From Pedobacter sp. MC2016-14 (GTDB taxonomy: Bacteria; Bacteroidota; Bacteroidia; Sphingobacteriales; Sphingobacteriaceae), in contig NZ_JAJMPA010000001.1 of assembly GCF_020991475.1 (NCBI RefSeq), forward strand, positions 1,550,001 to 1,614,000: a stretch of DNA of 64,000 bases, in the 5' to 3' direction. A program made the position numbers and the translations under genes. Under the pieces are notes generated by a model. It was not told the origin of the DNA. It worked only from the letters and a program-made list of their open reading frames with translations, and did no database searches. Shown here in pieces: positions 8,882 to 18,309 of this stretch. Within the stretch, counting starts at the first letter, position 1. Each line of letters opens with the position of its first letter.

Positions 8882-9625
8882 ATGAACAAAGAAACAACCA
8901 TAACACAGCAATTTGCCATATATAAGCGGTATGTTATACTGCTGATGCTTTCAGTAATTTTTACGGTAACGTCAGCTAAAGCGCAACAAACAACTGCCAT
9001 AGGTACAACCAAAGTATGGGGTAGCGTTAAAGGTGTTGCAATTGAAGGCGTGGTGCAAGGTCCTTCTGCGCAAGTTAGCGATCTTCAGGTTGCCTGTGTA
9101 TTTGAATATACAGAAGGGGATATTTTTAATTCTCCGCCGGCTTTACCGGCAGCCCTAAATGGAATGGTACACCTGGACCAGGACATGAAAGGTCTTGTAA
9201 CGGAACTACGCAAGAGTGGTAAATTTATGGGGCATGCGTACGAAACAATTCTCATCAGTCCGCCAAAAGGAACTATTGGTGCTAAAAAACTACTGCTGAT
9301 TGGTCTTGGCGACCGTAATAAATTTGAAGCCTCCATTATGACATCGGTAGGTAGTGTGGCCATGAGTGAAGCACTTAGGTTGGGCGTAGGTAATTTCTCT
9401 TTTGCCAGTGACCTCAAAGATGCGGGCATAGACTCCCCAACTGCTTTAGTGGCTGGCAATGTGGTAAGGGGAGCTTTTGCCGCTTATCAGACACAGCTTT
9501 GGTTAAAGGATCGAAAGATGGCCGAATTTAAGCCGCTCTCAAAAATTATCCTTTTGGCCGGTCCCTCTTTTTTTACCGTAGCCGGAGAAGGAATTGCAGC
9601 GGCAATTGCTGATGTCAATAAATAG
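8882..9625 (+). CDS. Secreted orphan N-terminal domain of peptidase M17
   Basis: 247-aa protein with a signal peptide (ILLMLSVIFTVTSAKAQQ) and then a domain matching the macro-like N-terminal region of M17 leucyl aminopeptidases (motifs KLLLIGLGDRNKF and GNVVRGAFAAY). A full enzyme is about 480-500 aa and has a zinc-binding catalytic C-terminal domain; that domain is missing, and the next gene begins 25 bp later and is unrelated. It is therefore probably not a peptidase. A periplasmic accessory or binding role within this operon is inferred. Confidence 0.82.
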   Translation: MNKETTITQQFAIYKRYVILLMLSVIFTVTSAKAQQTTAIGTTKVWGSVKGVAIEGVVQGPSAQVSDLQVACVFEYTEGDIFNSPPALPAALNGMVHLDQDMKGLVTELRKSGKFMGHAYETILISPPKGTIGAKKLLLIGLGDRNKFEASIMTSVGSVAMSEALRLGVGNFSFASDLKDAGIDSPTALVAGNVVRGAFAAYQTQLWLKDRKMAEFKPLSKIILLAGPSFFTVAGEGIAAAIADVNK

Positions 9626-9649
9626 TGCTGACCATTTAAACTTATACTG

Positions 9650-11506
9650 ATGATACATGCAGATATGATTTTATTCAATGGTAAAATCCATACCATTGCT
9701 AAAACCAACAAAGATATTTCCGCAGTTGCGATCAAAGACGGACAATTTACAGCGCTAGGCAGTGATGCAGAAGTGATGAAGTTTTCTGGTCCGCAAACCA
9801 AGGTTATTGATTTGAAGAAGAAACGCGTAGTTCCGGGAATAAATGATTCTCACATCCATTTGATTAGAGGTGGATTGAACTATAATCTTGAATTGCGCTG
9901 GGACGGTGTTCCTTCACTGGCAGATGCACTCCGGATGCTGAAGGAGCAGGTAGACCGTACGCCCTCACCACAATGGGTAAGGGTAGTTGGCGGATGGTCG
10001 GAATTTCAGTTTGCTGAGCGAAGGATGCCCACGCTAGAAGAAATCAATGCCATAGCGCCAGATACCCCTGTGTTTATTTTGAACCTGTACGACAGGGCAT
10101 TTATGAACAAAGCAGCCCTTAGGGCTGTTGGTTATACCAAAGATACACCTGCCCCTCCCGGAGGCGAAATTCAGCGTGATTCATCCGGGGAACCAACGGG
10201 GCTAATTATTGCCAGCCCTAATGCCATGATCCTGTATGCTACACTTGCTAAGGGACCAAAATTAGCGCTTGAACATCAGGTAAATTCTACCCGTCATTTC
10301 ATGACAGAGCTAAACAGGTTTGGAATTACGAGTGTAATTGATGCAGGTGGAGGTTTCCAGAATTTCCCGGACGACTATAAAGTGGTAAATGAATTGAATG
10401 AGCAAAAGCAGCTTACGGTACGTATTGCCTACAATTTATTTACGCAAAGGCCAAAGCAGGAGTTTGAGGATTTTGAAAACTGGACTTCTTCTGTAGAATT
10501 GTACCAGGGTGATGATATGTACAGGCACAATGGAGCTGGTGAAATGCTGGTGTTTTCTGCGGCTGACTTTGAAGATTTTTTACAGCCAAGACCAGACTTA
10601 CCCGAGAATATGGAGGCCGAGCTGGAACGGGTGGTTCGTTTATTGGTAGAAAAAAAGTGGCCATTCAGGCTGCATGCTACTTACAACGAAAGCATCGGGC
10701 GTTTCCTGAATGTTTTTGAGAAAGTAAACCGGGATTTACCTTTTGCGGGTATTCCATGGATTTTTGACCATGCAGAGACCATTGATGAAAGAAATATTGA
10801 ACGGGTAAAAGCGCTTGGTGGCGGGATTGCTATACAAAGCAGGATGGCCTATCAGGGAGAATATTTTACCGATCGGTATGGAGAAAAAGCTGCCTTGCAA
10901 ACACCGCCAGTAAAAAAAATGCTGGAAATGGGTGTGCCTGTAGGTGGTGGATCTGATGCTACCAGGGTTAGTAGTTATAATCCCTGGGTTTCCATGTACT
11001 GGTTATCAGCGGGCAGAACAATTGGTGGGCTTAAGATTTATGATGAAAGTACTACTTTAAGCAGGGAAACCGCATTGGAACTCTATACCAGGGGAAGTGC
11101 ATGGTTCTCTAATGATCAAAGTAAAAAAGGTGATATTGCTATAGGTATGTTTGCAGATTTAGCGGTTCTTAACAAGGATTATTTTAAGGTAGATGAAGAA
11201 GAGATAAAGGGCATAGAAGCAGAGCTTACCATTGTTGGGGGGCAAATTGTATATGCCACAGATGATTTTTCGGAATTTTCACCGCCAAAAATCCCCGTAT
11301 TGCCAGACTGGTCGCCCACTGCATTCCACAATGGTTACTATAAAGCCCAGGCACCTGCCCAAGCTAAGGTAGTAAACATTCACTCTTGCGCAGGAAGCTG
11401 CAATGTACATGCGCACAACCATGACGTTGCGCGCCATAGTCACCTTCCAATTAATAATTATACGGCCTTCTGGGGTGCCCTGGGCTGTTCTTGTTTTGCT
11501 TTTTAA
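9650..11506 (+). CDS. Amidohydrolase family 3 (YtcJ-like) with Cys/His-rich tail
   Basis: 618-aa metal-dependent hydrolase. The metal-binding HxH is at residues 68-70 (NDSHIHL), with further ligands in FRLHATYNE, FDHAETI and GGGSDATR, the order found in YtcJ-like amidohydrolases (N-substituted formamide deformylase relatives). No signal peptide is seen, so it is cytoplasmic. The last ~42 residues are unusual for the family, with several Cys-x-x-x-Cys and His-x-His patterns (HSCAGSCNVHAHNH, then GCSCF). It probably hydrolyses the operon's imported substrate; the substrate is unknown. Confidence 0.92.
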   Translation: MIHADMILFNGKIHTIAKTNKDISAVAIKDGQFTALGSDAEVMKFSGPQTKVIDLKKKRVVPGINDSHIHLIRGGLNYNLELRWDGVPSLADALRMLKEQVDRTPSPQWVRVVGGWSEFQFAERRMPTLEEINAIAPDTPVFILNLYDRAFMNKAALRAVGYTKDTPAPPGGEIQRDSSGEPTGLIIASPNAMILYATLAKGPKLALEHQVNSTRHFMTELNRFGITSVIDAGGGFQNFPDDYKVVNELNEQKQLTVRIAYNLFTQRPKQEFEDFENWTSSVELYQGDDMYRHNGAGEMLVFSAADFEDFLQPRPDLPENMEAELERVVRLLVEKKWPFRLHATYNESIGRFLNVFEKVNRDLPFAGIPWIFDHAETIDERNIERVKALGGGIAIQSRMAYQGEYFTDRYGEKAALQTPPVKKMLEMGVPVGGGSDATRVSSYNPWVSMYWLSAGRTIGGLKIYDESTTLSRETALELYTRGSAWFSNDQSKKGDIAIGMFADLAVLNKDYFKVDEEEIKGIEAELTIVGGQIVYATDDFSEFSPPKIPVLPDWSPTAFHNGYYKAQAPAQAKVVNIHSCAGSCNVHAHNHDVARHSHLPINNYTAFWGALGCSCFAF

Positions 11507-11508
11507 CC

Positions 11509-11949
11509 ATGAATATAGAAACACTAATCAAAACGCTGCTTTATTCAGATCTGGGATCTGAATTTAACAATATAGCCATACTCATCTTCCGGATGCTTCT
11601 GATGCTGGAGTTATTTCGTGTCCACGGACTCAAAAAATTCAGGGTAGAAAACGGACATAAAGAGCATGTTCCAAACCCCTTACACCTCCCAGAGCAACTG
11701 AATGGATTAGTGGCAACTTTCTCTGATACGGTAGTTCCTTTTTTGGTGATGCTGGGTGTGGGTACGCGACTGGTACTATTGCCCACAATTGGGGTAACTG
11801 CAATAGGGTATTTTGTTGTGCATAGAAAAGATTCGCTGGAGGTAAGGGATGTTCCATATATGTATACGCTTTCTTTATTGTTCCTTTGTGCTGTAGGGCC
11901 TGGAACTTATGCTGTAGACAGTTATTTGCTGCAAACATTTTTTAACTAA
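11509..11949 (+). CDS. DoxX-like integral membrane protein
   Basis: About 146 aa with four predicted membrane helices. The conserved FRMLLMLELFRVHGLKKF and the later PFLVMLGVGTRL match the DoxX family (small quinone- or redox-associated membrane proteins of unclear activity). The start is at ATG 11509, two bases after the amidohydrolase stop. Position inside the operon suggests a membrane accessory of the pathway, but nothing in the sequence specifies one. Confidence 0.85.
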   Translation: MNIETLIKTLLYSDLGSEFNNIAILIFRMLLMLELFRVHGLKKFRVENGHKEHVPNPLHLPEQLNGLVATFSDTVVPFLVMLGVGTRLVLLPTIGVTAIGYFVVHRKDSLEVRDVPYMYTLSLLFLCAVGPGTYAVDSYLLQTFFN

Positions 11950-11959
11950 ATAAACAGAT

Positions 11960-12637
11960 ATGGAAATTAAGAAAAGTATAGGGTTTGTAACACTGGTACT
12001 CACTATAGTTGCCGGTTATTGCGATACCATCACATTTGTGGCGGCTGATAAAATTTTTTCTGCCCATGTAACCGGAAACTTTATCGTTTTTGCTTATCAG
12101 ATGATTAAAGGTGCAGAACCAGATTCATGGGTCAAGTTGTTAACCTTTCCTGTTTTTTTGCTTGCTGTGATGACCGGGGGCTGGATTTCATCAAGAATAA
12201 GAAATCATCATTTTTTGTTGTGTTGTGAAGGGATACTTCTGATTTTGGCTGGTGCCCTGGCGTATGTACTTTGTGATACTGAAAGCGAGCTGACCACAAT
12301 TTCTATGTATGTTGTAACCATGATAGTGGTCTTTGCAATGGGCTTTCAGAATGCTTTTGGAAAACTGTTTGCGAAAGAAACACATGGCCCAACAACCATG
12401 ATGACAGGGAATGTAACCCAGGTAGCGCTGGACCTTAGTGGTTTGTTTGCGACTGGGTTTACCGGTGCAGATTACTGGGTAAGTTTAAAGAAAGGCTTAA
12501 TTACCCTTGCCGGGTTTTTAATAGGATGTGTGTTGGGAGCAATTGCCGGGCAATGGTATGGTCTGGCGGGGGTGGTTTTGCCTGGCGTGGCAATGGTGAT
12601 TTGCTATTTTTCTACACCTGCACAAGAAGGAGTATAA
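11960..12637 (+). CDS. DUF1275 (YoaK) family membrane protein
   Basis: 225-aa protein with six hydrophobic helices. TLVLTIVAGYCDTITFV near the start, FSAHVTGNFIVFAYQ and TTMMTGNVTQVALDL are the signature blocks of the YoaK/DUF1275 family, whose transport or membrane role is not established. It starts 10 bp after the DoxX gene and is followed after one base by the TMEM175-like gene, so co-translation is likely. Confidence 0.9.
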   Translation: MEIKKSIGFVTLVLTIVAGYCDTITFVAADKIFSAHVTGNFIVFAYQMIKGAEPDSWVKLLTFPVFLLAVMTGGWISSRIRNHHFLLCCEGILLILAGALAYVLCDTESELTTISMYVVTMIVVFAMGFQNAFGKLFAKETHGPTTMMTGNVTQVALDLSGLFATGFTGADYWVSLKKGLITLAGFLIGCVLGAIAGQWYGLAGVVLPGVAMVICYFSTPAQEGV

Positions 12638-12638
12638 A

Positions 12639-13289
12639 ATGGAAAAAGAAACAGGAAGAATAGAAGCCTTTAGCGATGGTGTATTTGCCATTGCAATAAC
12701 CTTACTGGTATTGGAACTCCATATTCCTGAACTTAAAGAAGGAGAGGGGCCAAAAGACCTGCTGTTTAAACTGGTAGCGCAGTGGCCCGGTTACCTGGCT
12801 TTTATGCTTTCGTTTTTTAGCATTTTCATCATGTGGGTAAATCACCACAAGCTCTTTAAACAGATTTACAAAAGAAACACCGCCATTATGTTTTCTAATG
12901 GCATCATCCTTTTTCTGGTATGTTGTGTTTCTTATACCAGCGCATTAATGGCCAATTTTTACGATACACCTTCCCGGCAATTGACCATAACTATTTACAG
13001 CGGTACTTTTGTACTGGTTAACCTTTCTTATAACTTGTGCTGGTTTTTGGCTTCAAGGGACCGGAGTTTGCTGAGGCCGGAGCTTGGAGAAACTGAAATT
13101 AAAAAAATCAGAAACAATTACTTTTACGGACTGCCCACTTATCTGGCAGCATTTGCGCTCTCCTTTTATTTTTCCGTCACCGCACTCGCAATTAATGTTT
13201 TATTGTGGGTTTTCTGGGCAGGATCTTCAGGCAAAATAGAAGTCAAAAACAAAATGATGGCAAAAAGCTTTTTTAAAACAAATAACTAA
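12639..13289 (+). CDS. TMEM175-family potassium channel-like protein
   Basis: 216-aa membrane protein. The first helix carries the family-defining pattern RIEAFSDGVFAIAITLLVL (R...FSDG), and about six hydrophobic segments follow, as in bacterial TMEM175 (DUF1211) channels, which form tetrameric K+-permeable pores. It sits one base after the DUF1275 gene. Its purpose in a catabolic operon is not obvious; membrane-potential balancing is only a guess. Confidence 0.9.
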   Translation: MEKETGRIEAFSDGVFAIAITLLVLELHIPELKEGEGPKDLLFKLVAQWPGYLAFMLSFFSIFIMWVNHHKLFKQIYKRNTAIMFSNGIILFLVCCVSYTSALMANFYDTPSRQLTITIYSGTFVLVNLSYNLCWFLASRDRSLLRPELGETEIKKIRNNYFYGLPTYLAAFALSFYFSVTALAINVLLWVFWAGSSGKIEVKNKMMAKSFFKTNN

Positions 13290-13319
13290 ATTCATAATCA
13301 ACATTAAAATCAGGAAAAC

Positions 13320-14138
13320 ATGAGTGTAATTACAGTTAAAGACGGTACACAAATTTATTACAAAGATTGGGGCACAGGACAACCAATTGTATTTCATCAC
13401 GGATGGCCTTTATCAGCAGACGATTGGGATGCCCAAATGATGTTTTTTCTGGTTAAGGGCTATAGGGTAATTGCACATGACCGCAGAGGACATGGACGCT
13501 CCGGACAAAGCTCTGGCGGAAATGATATGGATACCTATGTGGCAGACATTGCTGAATTAACAGCAGCACTGGATTTAAAAGATGCCATTCATATTGGTCA
13601 TTCAACTGGTGGCGGCGAGGTGATCCGTTACGTTGCCAAACATGGAAAAGGTCGTGTAGCTAAGGCGGTATTGATTAGTGCCGTTACACCCATTATGGTT
13701 CAAAATGATAGCAATCCAGAAGGTGTGTCATTATCTGTATTTGATGAAATACGCTTAGGAACTGGATTTAACAGGGCACAGTATTACTACGATTTCCCTA
13801 TCGCCTTTTATGGCTGGAACCGCGAGGGTAAAACAGTTGCCGAGGGAATTAAGCATAACTGGTGGCGTCAGGGTATGATGGGCTCGGTAAAAGCGCATTA
13901 TGAAGGCATCAAAGCTTTCTCTGAATCAGATTTCACTGAGGATCTTAAAAGTGTAGAGATTCCGGTGCTGGTAATGCATGGCGAAGACGATCAAATTGTG
14001 CCTTATGGCCAGGCTCCCAGAGCTGCAAAACTCCTTAAGGATGGAAAACTGATTTCTTACCCGGGTTTTCCTCATGGCATGCCTACTACGGAAGCAGATA
14101 CCATCAATAAAGATCTTTTAGCCTTTATTGAATCCTAA
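13320..14138 (+). CDS. Alpha/beta hydrolase, non-heme chloroperoxidase/esterase type
   Basis: 272-aa alpha/beta hydrolase. The oxyanion motif HHGWPLSADDWDAQ, nucleophile elbow GHSTGGGE, acid in MHGEDDQIVP and histidine in FPHGMPTTEAD complete the triad. This pattern is typical of the arylesterase/cofactor-free haloperoxidase group, which in vivo are esterases or lactonases. Last gene of the operon; a terminator follows at 14165. Confidence 0.93.
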   Translation: MSVITVKDGTQIYYKDWGTGQPIVFHHGWPLSADDWDAQMMFFLVKGYRVIAHDRRGHGRSGQSSGGNDMDTYVADIAELTAALDLKDAIHIGHSTGGGEVIRYVAKHGKGRVAKAVLISAVTPIMVQNDSNPEGVSLSVFDEIRLGTGFNRAQYYYDFPIAFYGWNREGKTVAEGIKHNWWRQGMMGSVKAHYEGIKAFSESDFTEDLKSVEIPVLVMHGEDDQIVPYGQAPRAAKLLKDGKLISYPGFPHGMPTTEADTINKDLLAFIES

Positions 14139-14164
14139 ATTTCCAAATACCCCATGTTATAGAA

Positions 14165-14193
14165 GTCTGCTGTCAGTGATAGCAGGCTTTTTT
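14165..14193 (+). terminator. Rho-independent terminator of the 6836-14138 operon
   Basis: GTCTGCT at 14165-14171 pairs with AGCAGGC at 14181-14187 (G:C, T:G and then Watson-Crick pairs) over a 9-nt loop, followed by TTTTTT. It lies 26 bp after the last stop codon of the operon. Confidence 0.75.
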
Positions 14194-14282
14194 AATATAA
14201 GGGGCTATTCTTATTTAGTGTGTTGTAAAAGGTACTGTAAATTAACGGTTGTCTAAAAATTTATGGTTATAAAAACCCTGCC

Positions 14283-14312
14283 AAAATTTGTTTTTCTGAA
14301 AAAACAAATTTT
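14283..14312. other. AT-rich 13-bp perfect hairpin
   Basis: AAAATTTGTTTTT at 14283-14295 is matched by its exact reverse complement at 14300-14312, with a 4-nt loop and extra T residues after it. It lies between the operon terminator and the ECF sigma factor gene, about 100 bp before that start. It could be a weak terminator or a regulatory hairpin; the lack of G:C pairs makes either uncertain. Confidence 0.45.
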
Positions 14313-14415
14313 TTTATACTTAAATCACCTTAAATTGATGCTTATTCCCATTTAGGAGTGTGTATTGGAACATTTGTTGTAAAATGTATTTTGAAAAACA
14401 AAAATACATCTACCT

Positions 14416-14949
14416 ATGAATAACTTAACTTTCAATACCCAGGTTTGCAGCCTCCGCCCTTCTTTAAGTCAGTTTGCGTTGAAATTTACACAAAATTTTG
14501 ATGATGCAGATGATCTGGTTCAGGATACTTTACTTAAAGCAATGCGTTATGAAGGCATGTATAAAGAAGGCACTAATCTTAAGGGCTGGTTATACACCAT
14601 CATGAAAAATACTTTTATCAACAATTACAGAAGCTCCACCAAAAGAAATCAGGTGATGGATACCTCTGAAGATTTAAATTCTGCTCAGTTGTCCAAAAGC
14701 GCGTCCAATAATGCTGGTGAAAACAAGTTTATACAAGAAGACATCAATAAAGCAATGGGTGCCTTACAGGCAGATTATTACGTTCCTTTTATCAAGTATT
14801 TTCAAGGCTTCAAATATCATGAGATTGCCGAAGAACTTGATATCCCGATAGGAACGGTTAAAACCAGAATCCATGTGGCCAGAAAAATTCTGAAAGCCAA
14901 CCTTAAAATGTACAGCCAGGAATTTGGTAATAAAAGGTACATCGATTAA
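14416..14949 (+). CDS. ECF-type RNA polymerase sigma factor
   Basis: 177 aa with sigma region 2 (ALKFTQNFDDADDLVQDTLLKA and GWLYTIMKNTFINNYR) and region 4 (IAEELDIPIGTVKTRIHVAR), and no region 1 or 3, as in extracytoplasmic-function sigma factors. No anti-sigma gene is adjacent, which is common for Bacteroidota members. It is followed after 36 bp by an ankyrin gene in the same direction, then a convergent catalase cluster, so an oxidative or general-stress regulon is plausible but not shown. Confidence 0.93.
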   Translation: MNNLTFNTQVCSLRPSLSQFALKFTQNFDDADDLVQDTLLKAMRYEGMYKEGTNLKGWLYTIMKNTFINNYRSSTKRNQVMDTSEDLNSAQLSKSASNNAGENKFIQEDINKAMGALQADYYVPFIKYFQGFKYHEIAEELDIPIGTVKTRIHVARKILKANLKMYSQEFGNKRYID

Positions 14950-14985
14950 CAAGTTCATCAATACCGCAAACCCTGGTACTTTATA

Positions 14986-15459
14986 ATGGAAAAATTAAGT
15001 AGGCTTATAGGTGCTGCCCGCTCTGGCGACCTTGATATTTTGAGAGAAATGATTGCCGATGGGGCTGACTTGGATTGGAAGGATGAGAAGGGATATACGC
15101 CACTAATCATTTCATGTTATAACAATAAAATTGAGGCTGCTGCTTTATTGATTAAAGCAGGTGCCAATGTAGATGCTTGTGATATTGGTGGCAATACGGC
15201 CTTAATGGGTGTAAGTTTTAAGGGTTACCCGCACATTGTCAATTTGCTAATTGATCATGGCGCTAATGTTGATTTACAACATGGGAATGGAGGAACAGCA
15301 TTAATGTTTGCTGCAATGTTTGGACGTAACGATGTATTAAAGATTTTAATTGATAAAGGGGCTGATAAAAGCCTTGTAGACGTACGCGGTCTTTCTGTAT
15401 TTGATCTGGCCGCGCAGCAGGGCAATGAAGAAGCATTAAGCTTGCTCTATAAAGATTGA
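14986..15459 (+). CDS. Ankyrin-repeat protein, likely catalase-associated
   Basis: 157 aa composed of about four ankyrin repeats (GYTPLIISCYNNKIEAAALL, GNTALMGVSFKGYPHIVNLL, GGTALMFAAMFGRNDVLKIL) with no signal peptide. In Pseudomonas aeruginosa a neighbouring ankyrin protein, AnkB, is needed for full activity of catalase KatB; the gene here converges on a catalase gene across a shared terminator. A role supporting catalase is therefore an inference from family precedent and position. Confidence 0.88.
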   Translation: MEKLSRLIGAARSGDLDILREMIADGADLDWKDEKGYTPLIISCYNNKIEAAALLIKAGANVDACDIGGNTALMGVSFKGYPHIVNLLIDHGANVDLQHGNGGTALMFAAMFGRNDVLKILIDKGADKSLVDVRGLSVFDLAAQQGNEEALSLLYKD

Positions 15460-15463
15460 TCAT

Positions 15464-15494
15464 AAAAAAAGGCCGCTCATAGCGACCTTTTTTT
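15464..15494. terminator. Bidirectional terminator between ankyrin and catalase genes
   Basis: A7 at 15464-15470, stem GGCCGCT/AGCGACC with a 3-nt loop (one mismatched pair), then T7 at 15488-15494. It can terminate both the plus-strand ankyrin transcript and the minus-strand katE transcript. Confidence 0.85.
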
Positions 15495-15503
15495 ATGAAT
15501 GAC

Positions 15504-17723
15504 TTATGCCGGAATTTTTCTGGGCACTTCCCGCTCCCAAAAACGATGCTGAGCGATAGCCGTGATAAATTGTTTTGCCAATTTGCCCGCATGGTCTCCA
15601 ATGACAATTCCTTCTTTTAATACGGTTTCATCACTAAAGTCCGTAGGTAGTTTTTTAATGAAATAGGTAGCTTCTAAAACCTGCATTGCCCCAGTATCTG
15701 CTGCAATGGCTTTGCAATGTTTAAAAGACTCATTAAGGAAATGAATAGCATCTGCGTCTGCTTCCAGACTGGCAACGCTGTTGGTTCCACCGGGGACATA
15801 CACAGCATCAAACAATACAGAGGCAGCGCCCAAAAAGCTTTGGTCTACCTCAATGTTTTCATCCTTTGTACCAATAATGTAGTTAAGTCTTGGTGCAATC
15901 ACTTCCACCACGGCACCTTCAGCTTCTAACGCTTTTTTTACCGTAAGCAGCGATTTTGCATCTACACCATCAGCAGCCAGGATGGCTATTTTCCTGCTTT
16001 TAATGGTATTTTTTATGGTGCCCGCCATACTTAGTGCAGCTGATTTGTCCAGTGATCCTTCAACTTGCACCGACTGGTAGTCTGCCGCGTTTGCATCGGC
16101 GGGAATACTTTGGTTGCCTGGCAAATCTGCTTTTTCAGGTAAATGCAACCTTAACCCGAAGGCCACTTCTGCCGCTAATCCTTTGTCAATCTGTTCCAGG
16201 ATCCCCAACATTCTAACCCTGATGGCGATAGTTTTTACTTTTCCAAGTTCAAAGGTAAGTGCATCAATAAGGTGGTTTTTTTCTGGGTCGGACTGGCTAT
16301 TGAAAAACAGGCGTGCCTGACTAAAGTGATCAAAAAAGCTTTTACTTCTGGCTCGTACCTTATGTGCTTCTATACGTTCTCCATAACTTACAAAACCGCC
16401 ATCCGCCTCTTTTACCTGGGCGGGGTCATTATTGCCGAGGGAATTGGGGCTATAGCTTACTTTACCTTTGTTGATGGTTTGACGCATATGACCATCGCGC
16501 TGATTGTTGTGGACGCCCACAACAGGGCGGTTGATGGGGATTTCATGAAAATTTGGACCACCCAGACGCAACAACTGCGTATCAGTATAAGAGAACAAGC
16601 GGCCTTGTAACAATGGATCGTTTGTGAAATCTATTCCGGGAACAATATTTCCCAGGTGAAAAGCCACCTGTTCTGTCTCGGCAAAGAAGTTGTCAGGATT
16701 GCGGTTAAGTGTCATTTTACCCACACGCTGTACTGGTACTAGTTCCTCTGGGATTAATTTTGTAGGATCTAAAAGATCAAAATCGAATTTGAATTCATCC
16801 TCTTCAGGAACTACCTGAATTCCCAATTCCCATTCTGGAAAGGCACCACTTTCTATGGCATCCCAAAGATCCCTGCGATGAAAATCAGGGTCTTTACCCG
16901 AAATATTTTGTGCTTCGTCCCATGCTACCGAATGCACACCTAACAGTGGCTTCCAATGGAATTTCACAAAGCTTGATTTCCCTTCAGCATCAATTAAACG
17001 GAAGGTGTGGACACCAAAGCCCTCCATCATTCTATAACTTCTTGGAATGGCCCTGTCACTCATTGCCCACATGATCATGTGCGCAGATTCTGGTACCAGA
17101 GAGATAAAATCCCAAAAGGTATCATGGGCAGAAGCCGCCTGTGGTATTTCATTGTCAGGTTCTGGCTTAACAGCATGTATCAGATCAGGAAATTTCAAGG
17201 CATCCTGAATAAAAAATACAGGCATGTTGTTGCCTACTAAATCAAAATTGCCTTCCTGAGTGTAAAATCTAACAGCGAAGCCGCGAACATCTCTTGCCAG
17301 ATCGGTAGAGCCTTTTGAGCCGGCTACGGTAGAGAAACGTACAAATACAGGTGTTTCCAATGCTGGGTCGAGCAGGAATTTTGCCTTTGTTACCGCAGCT
17401 AAAGATTCATATACTTTGAAAGTTCCATGCGCACCAGATCCCCTGGCATGAACTACCCGTTCGGGGATGCGCTCATGATCAAAATGAGTGATCTTTTCCC
17501 TGAGTACAAAATCTTCCAATAAAGTAGCTCCACGGTCGCCTGCTTTTAAAGAGTTTTGGTCGTCATTGATCTTTAACCCTGTGTTTGTGGTCATTGCCTG
17601 GTTGGTCGCGTCAGCAGTATGCTCGGCCAGCTTTTCGGTTTTTGTATTTTCCGGCTGTTGCACCAAATGCTTATCTATTGCAGTTTCTGTTCCTAATTTA
17701 GGAGGTGTGTTTTTCTTGCTCAT
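15504..17723 (-). CDS. katE: Catalase HPII (large-subunit clade 2)
   Basis: 739-aa heme catalase. The catalytic histidine is in [20 protein letters not shown], the heme-ligand tyrosine in [13 protein letters not shown], and the long C-terminus has the GATase1/DJ-1-like domain ([16 protein letters not shown]) that defines large clade 2 catalases like E. coli KatE. It disproportionates H2O2 in the cytoplasm. It starts 10 bp after the DUF892 gene, so both are probably one transcript, and it converges with the ankyrin gene. Confidence 0.97.
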   Translation of the reverse strand: MSKKNTPPKLGTETAIDKHLVQQPENTKTEKLAEHTADATNQAMTTNTGLKINDDQNSLKAGDRGATLLEDFVLREKITHFDHERIPERVVHARGSGAHGTFKVYESLAAVTKAKFLLDPALETPVFVRFSTVAGSKGSTDLARDVRGFAVRFYTQEGNFDLVGNNMPVFFIQDALKFPDLIHAVKPEPDNEIPQAASAHDTFWDFISLVPESAHMIMWAMSDRAIPRSYRMMEGFGVHTFRLIDAEGKSSFVKFHWKPLLGVHSVAWDEAQNISGKDPDFHRRDLWDAIESGAFPEWELGIQVVPEEDEFKFDFDLLDPTKLIPEELVPVQRVGKMTLNRNPDNFFAETEQVAFHLGNIVPGIDFTNDPLLQGRLFSYTDTQLLRLGGPNFHEIPINRPVVGVHNNQRDGHMRQTINKGKVSYSPNSLGNNDPAQVKEADGGFVSYGERIEAHKVRARSKSFFDHFSQARLFFNSQSDPEKNHLIDALTFELGKVKTIAIRVRMLGILEQIDKGLAAEVAFGLRLHLPEKADLPGNQSIPADANAADYQSVQVEGSLDKSAALSMAGTIKNTIKSRKIAILAADGVDAKSLLTVKKALEAEGAVVEVIAPRLNYIIGTKDENIEVDQSFLGAASVLFDAVYVPGGTNSVASLEADADAIHFLNESFKHCKAIAADTGAMQVLEATYFIKKLPTDFSDETVLKEGIVIGDHAGKLAKQFITAIAQHRFWEREVPRKIPA

Positions 17724-17733
17724 GTGGATTGGA

Positions 17734-18285
17734 TTAAGCTTCTTCAGCCGCTTTATAATTTACGCTGCTTTCTGCAACATCGGATAGTTTTTGATCGGCG
17801 GCCTTTTCTTCCGCTAAAGTCTGGGCCAGCAATTCTGCAACCTCATCAAGACCAAGTGTCACCGCAAGCTGGTATATGCCGCCATAAGTGGCAATTTCAT
17901 AATGCTCTACTTTTTGCGAGGCCAGTATAATCCCTACATCTCTGGTTGCAGTTCCGGCTTCTGTACTTTCAACAATGCCTTCGGCCTCTTTGGAAAGTCC
18001 TTCCATCGCATCACATTTTTTTGCCTGTACTTTTTGGCCCAAAAGCCCAAATACCTTTTCCAGTCTGCTTACATGTACTTTCGTTTCTTCAAGGTGGTCG
18101 CCAATTGCAGTAGTCAACTCAGGGGAGCTGGCAGACTGCTGCATTTTAGGCAGGGATTTTACCAAATGGTTTTCTGCCCAATAAATGTCTTTGATGCAAT
18201 CAAGAAATAATTCCATTAAAGCAGGCTCTGCTATGGGGTTGGTTTTGGTGCTGAACTTGGCATCACCGGATTTTTGTTGTTTCAT
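17734..18285 (-). CDS. DUF892 (YciE-like) ferritin-like protein
   Basis: 183 aa; four-helix ferritin-like fold with the DUF892 pattern LMELFLDCIKDIYWAENHL and EHYEIATYGG, including the Glu/His residues expected to bind a di-metal site. E. coli YciE/YciF relatives are general-stress proteins. Placed 10 bp upstream of katE on the same strand, which fits an oxidative or stationary-phase stress operon. Confidence 0.92.
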   Translation of the reverse strand: MKQQKSGDAKFSTKTNPIAEPALMELFLDCIKDIYWAENHLVKSLPKMQQSASSPELTTAIGDHLEETKVHVSRLEKVFGLLGQKVQAKKCDAMEGLSKEAEGIVESTEAGTATRDVGIILASQKVEHYEIATYGGIYQLAVTLGLDEVAELLAQTLAEEKAADQKLSDVAESSVNYKAAEEA

Positions 18286-18290
18286 AGTAT

Positions 18291-18309
18291 GGTAGGCTAT
18301 TTACCTACC
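18291..18309. promoter_or_regulatory. Inverted repeat upstream of the DUF892-katE operon
   Basis: GGTAGG at 18291-18296 and CCTACC at 18304-18309 form a perfect 6-bp inverted repeat around seven bases, just 5 bp before the DUF892 start codon. It could be an operator or a 5'-UTR hairpin affecting translation. There is no T-run in either direction, which argues against a terminator. Confidence 0.35.
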
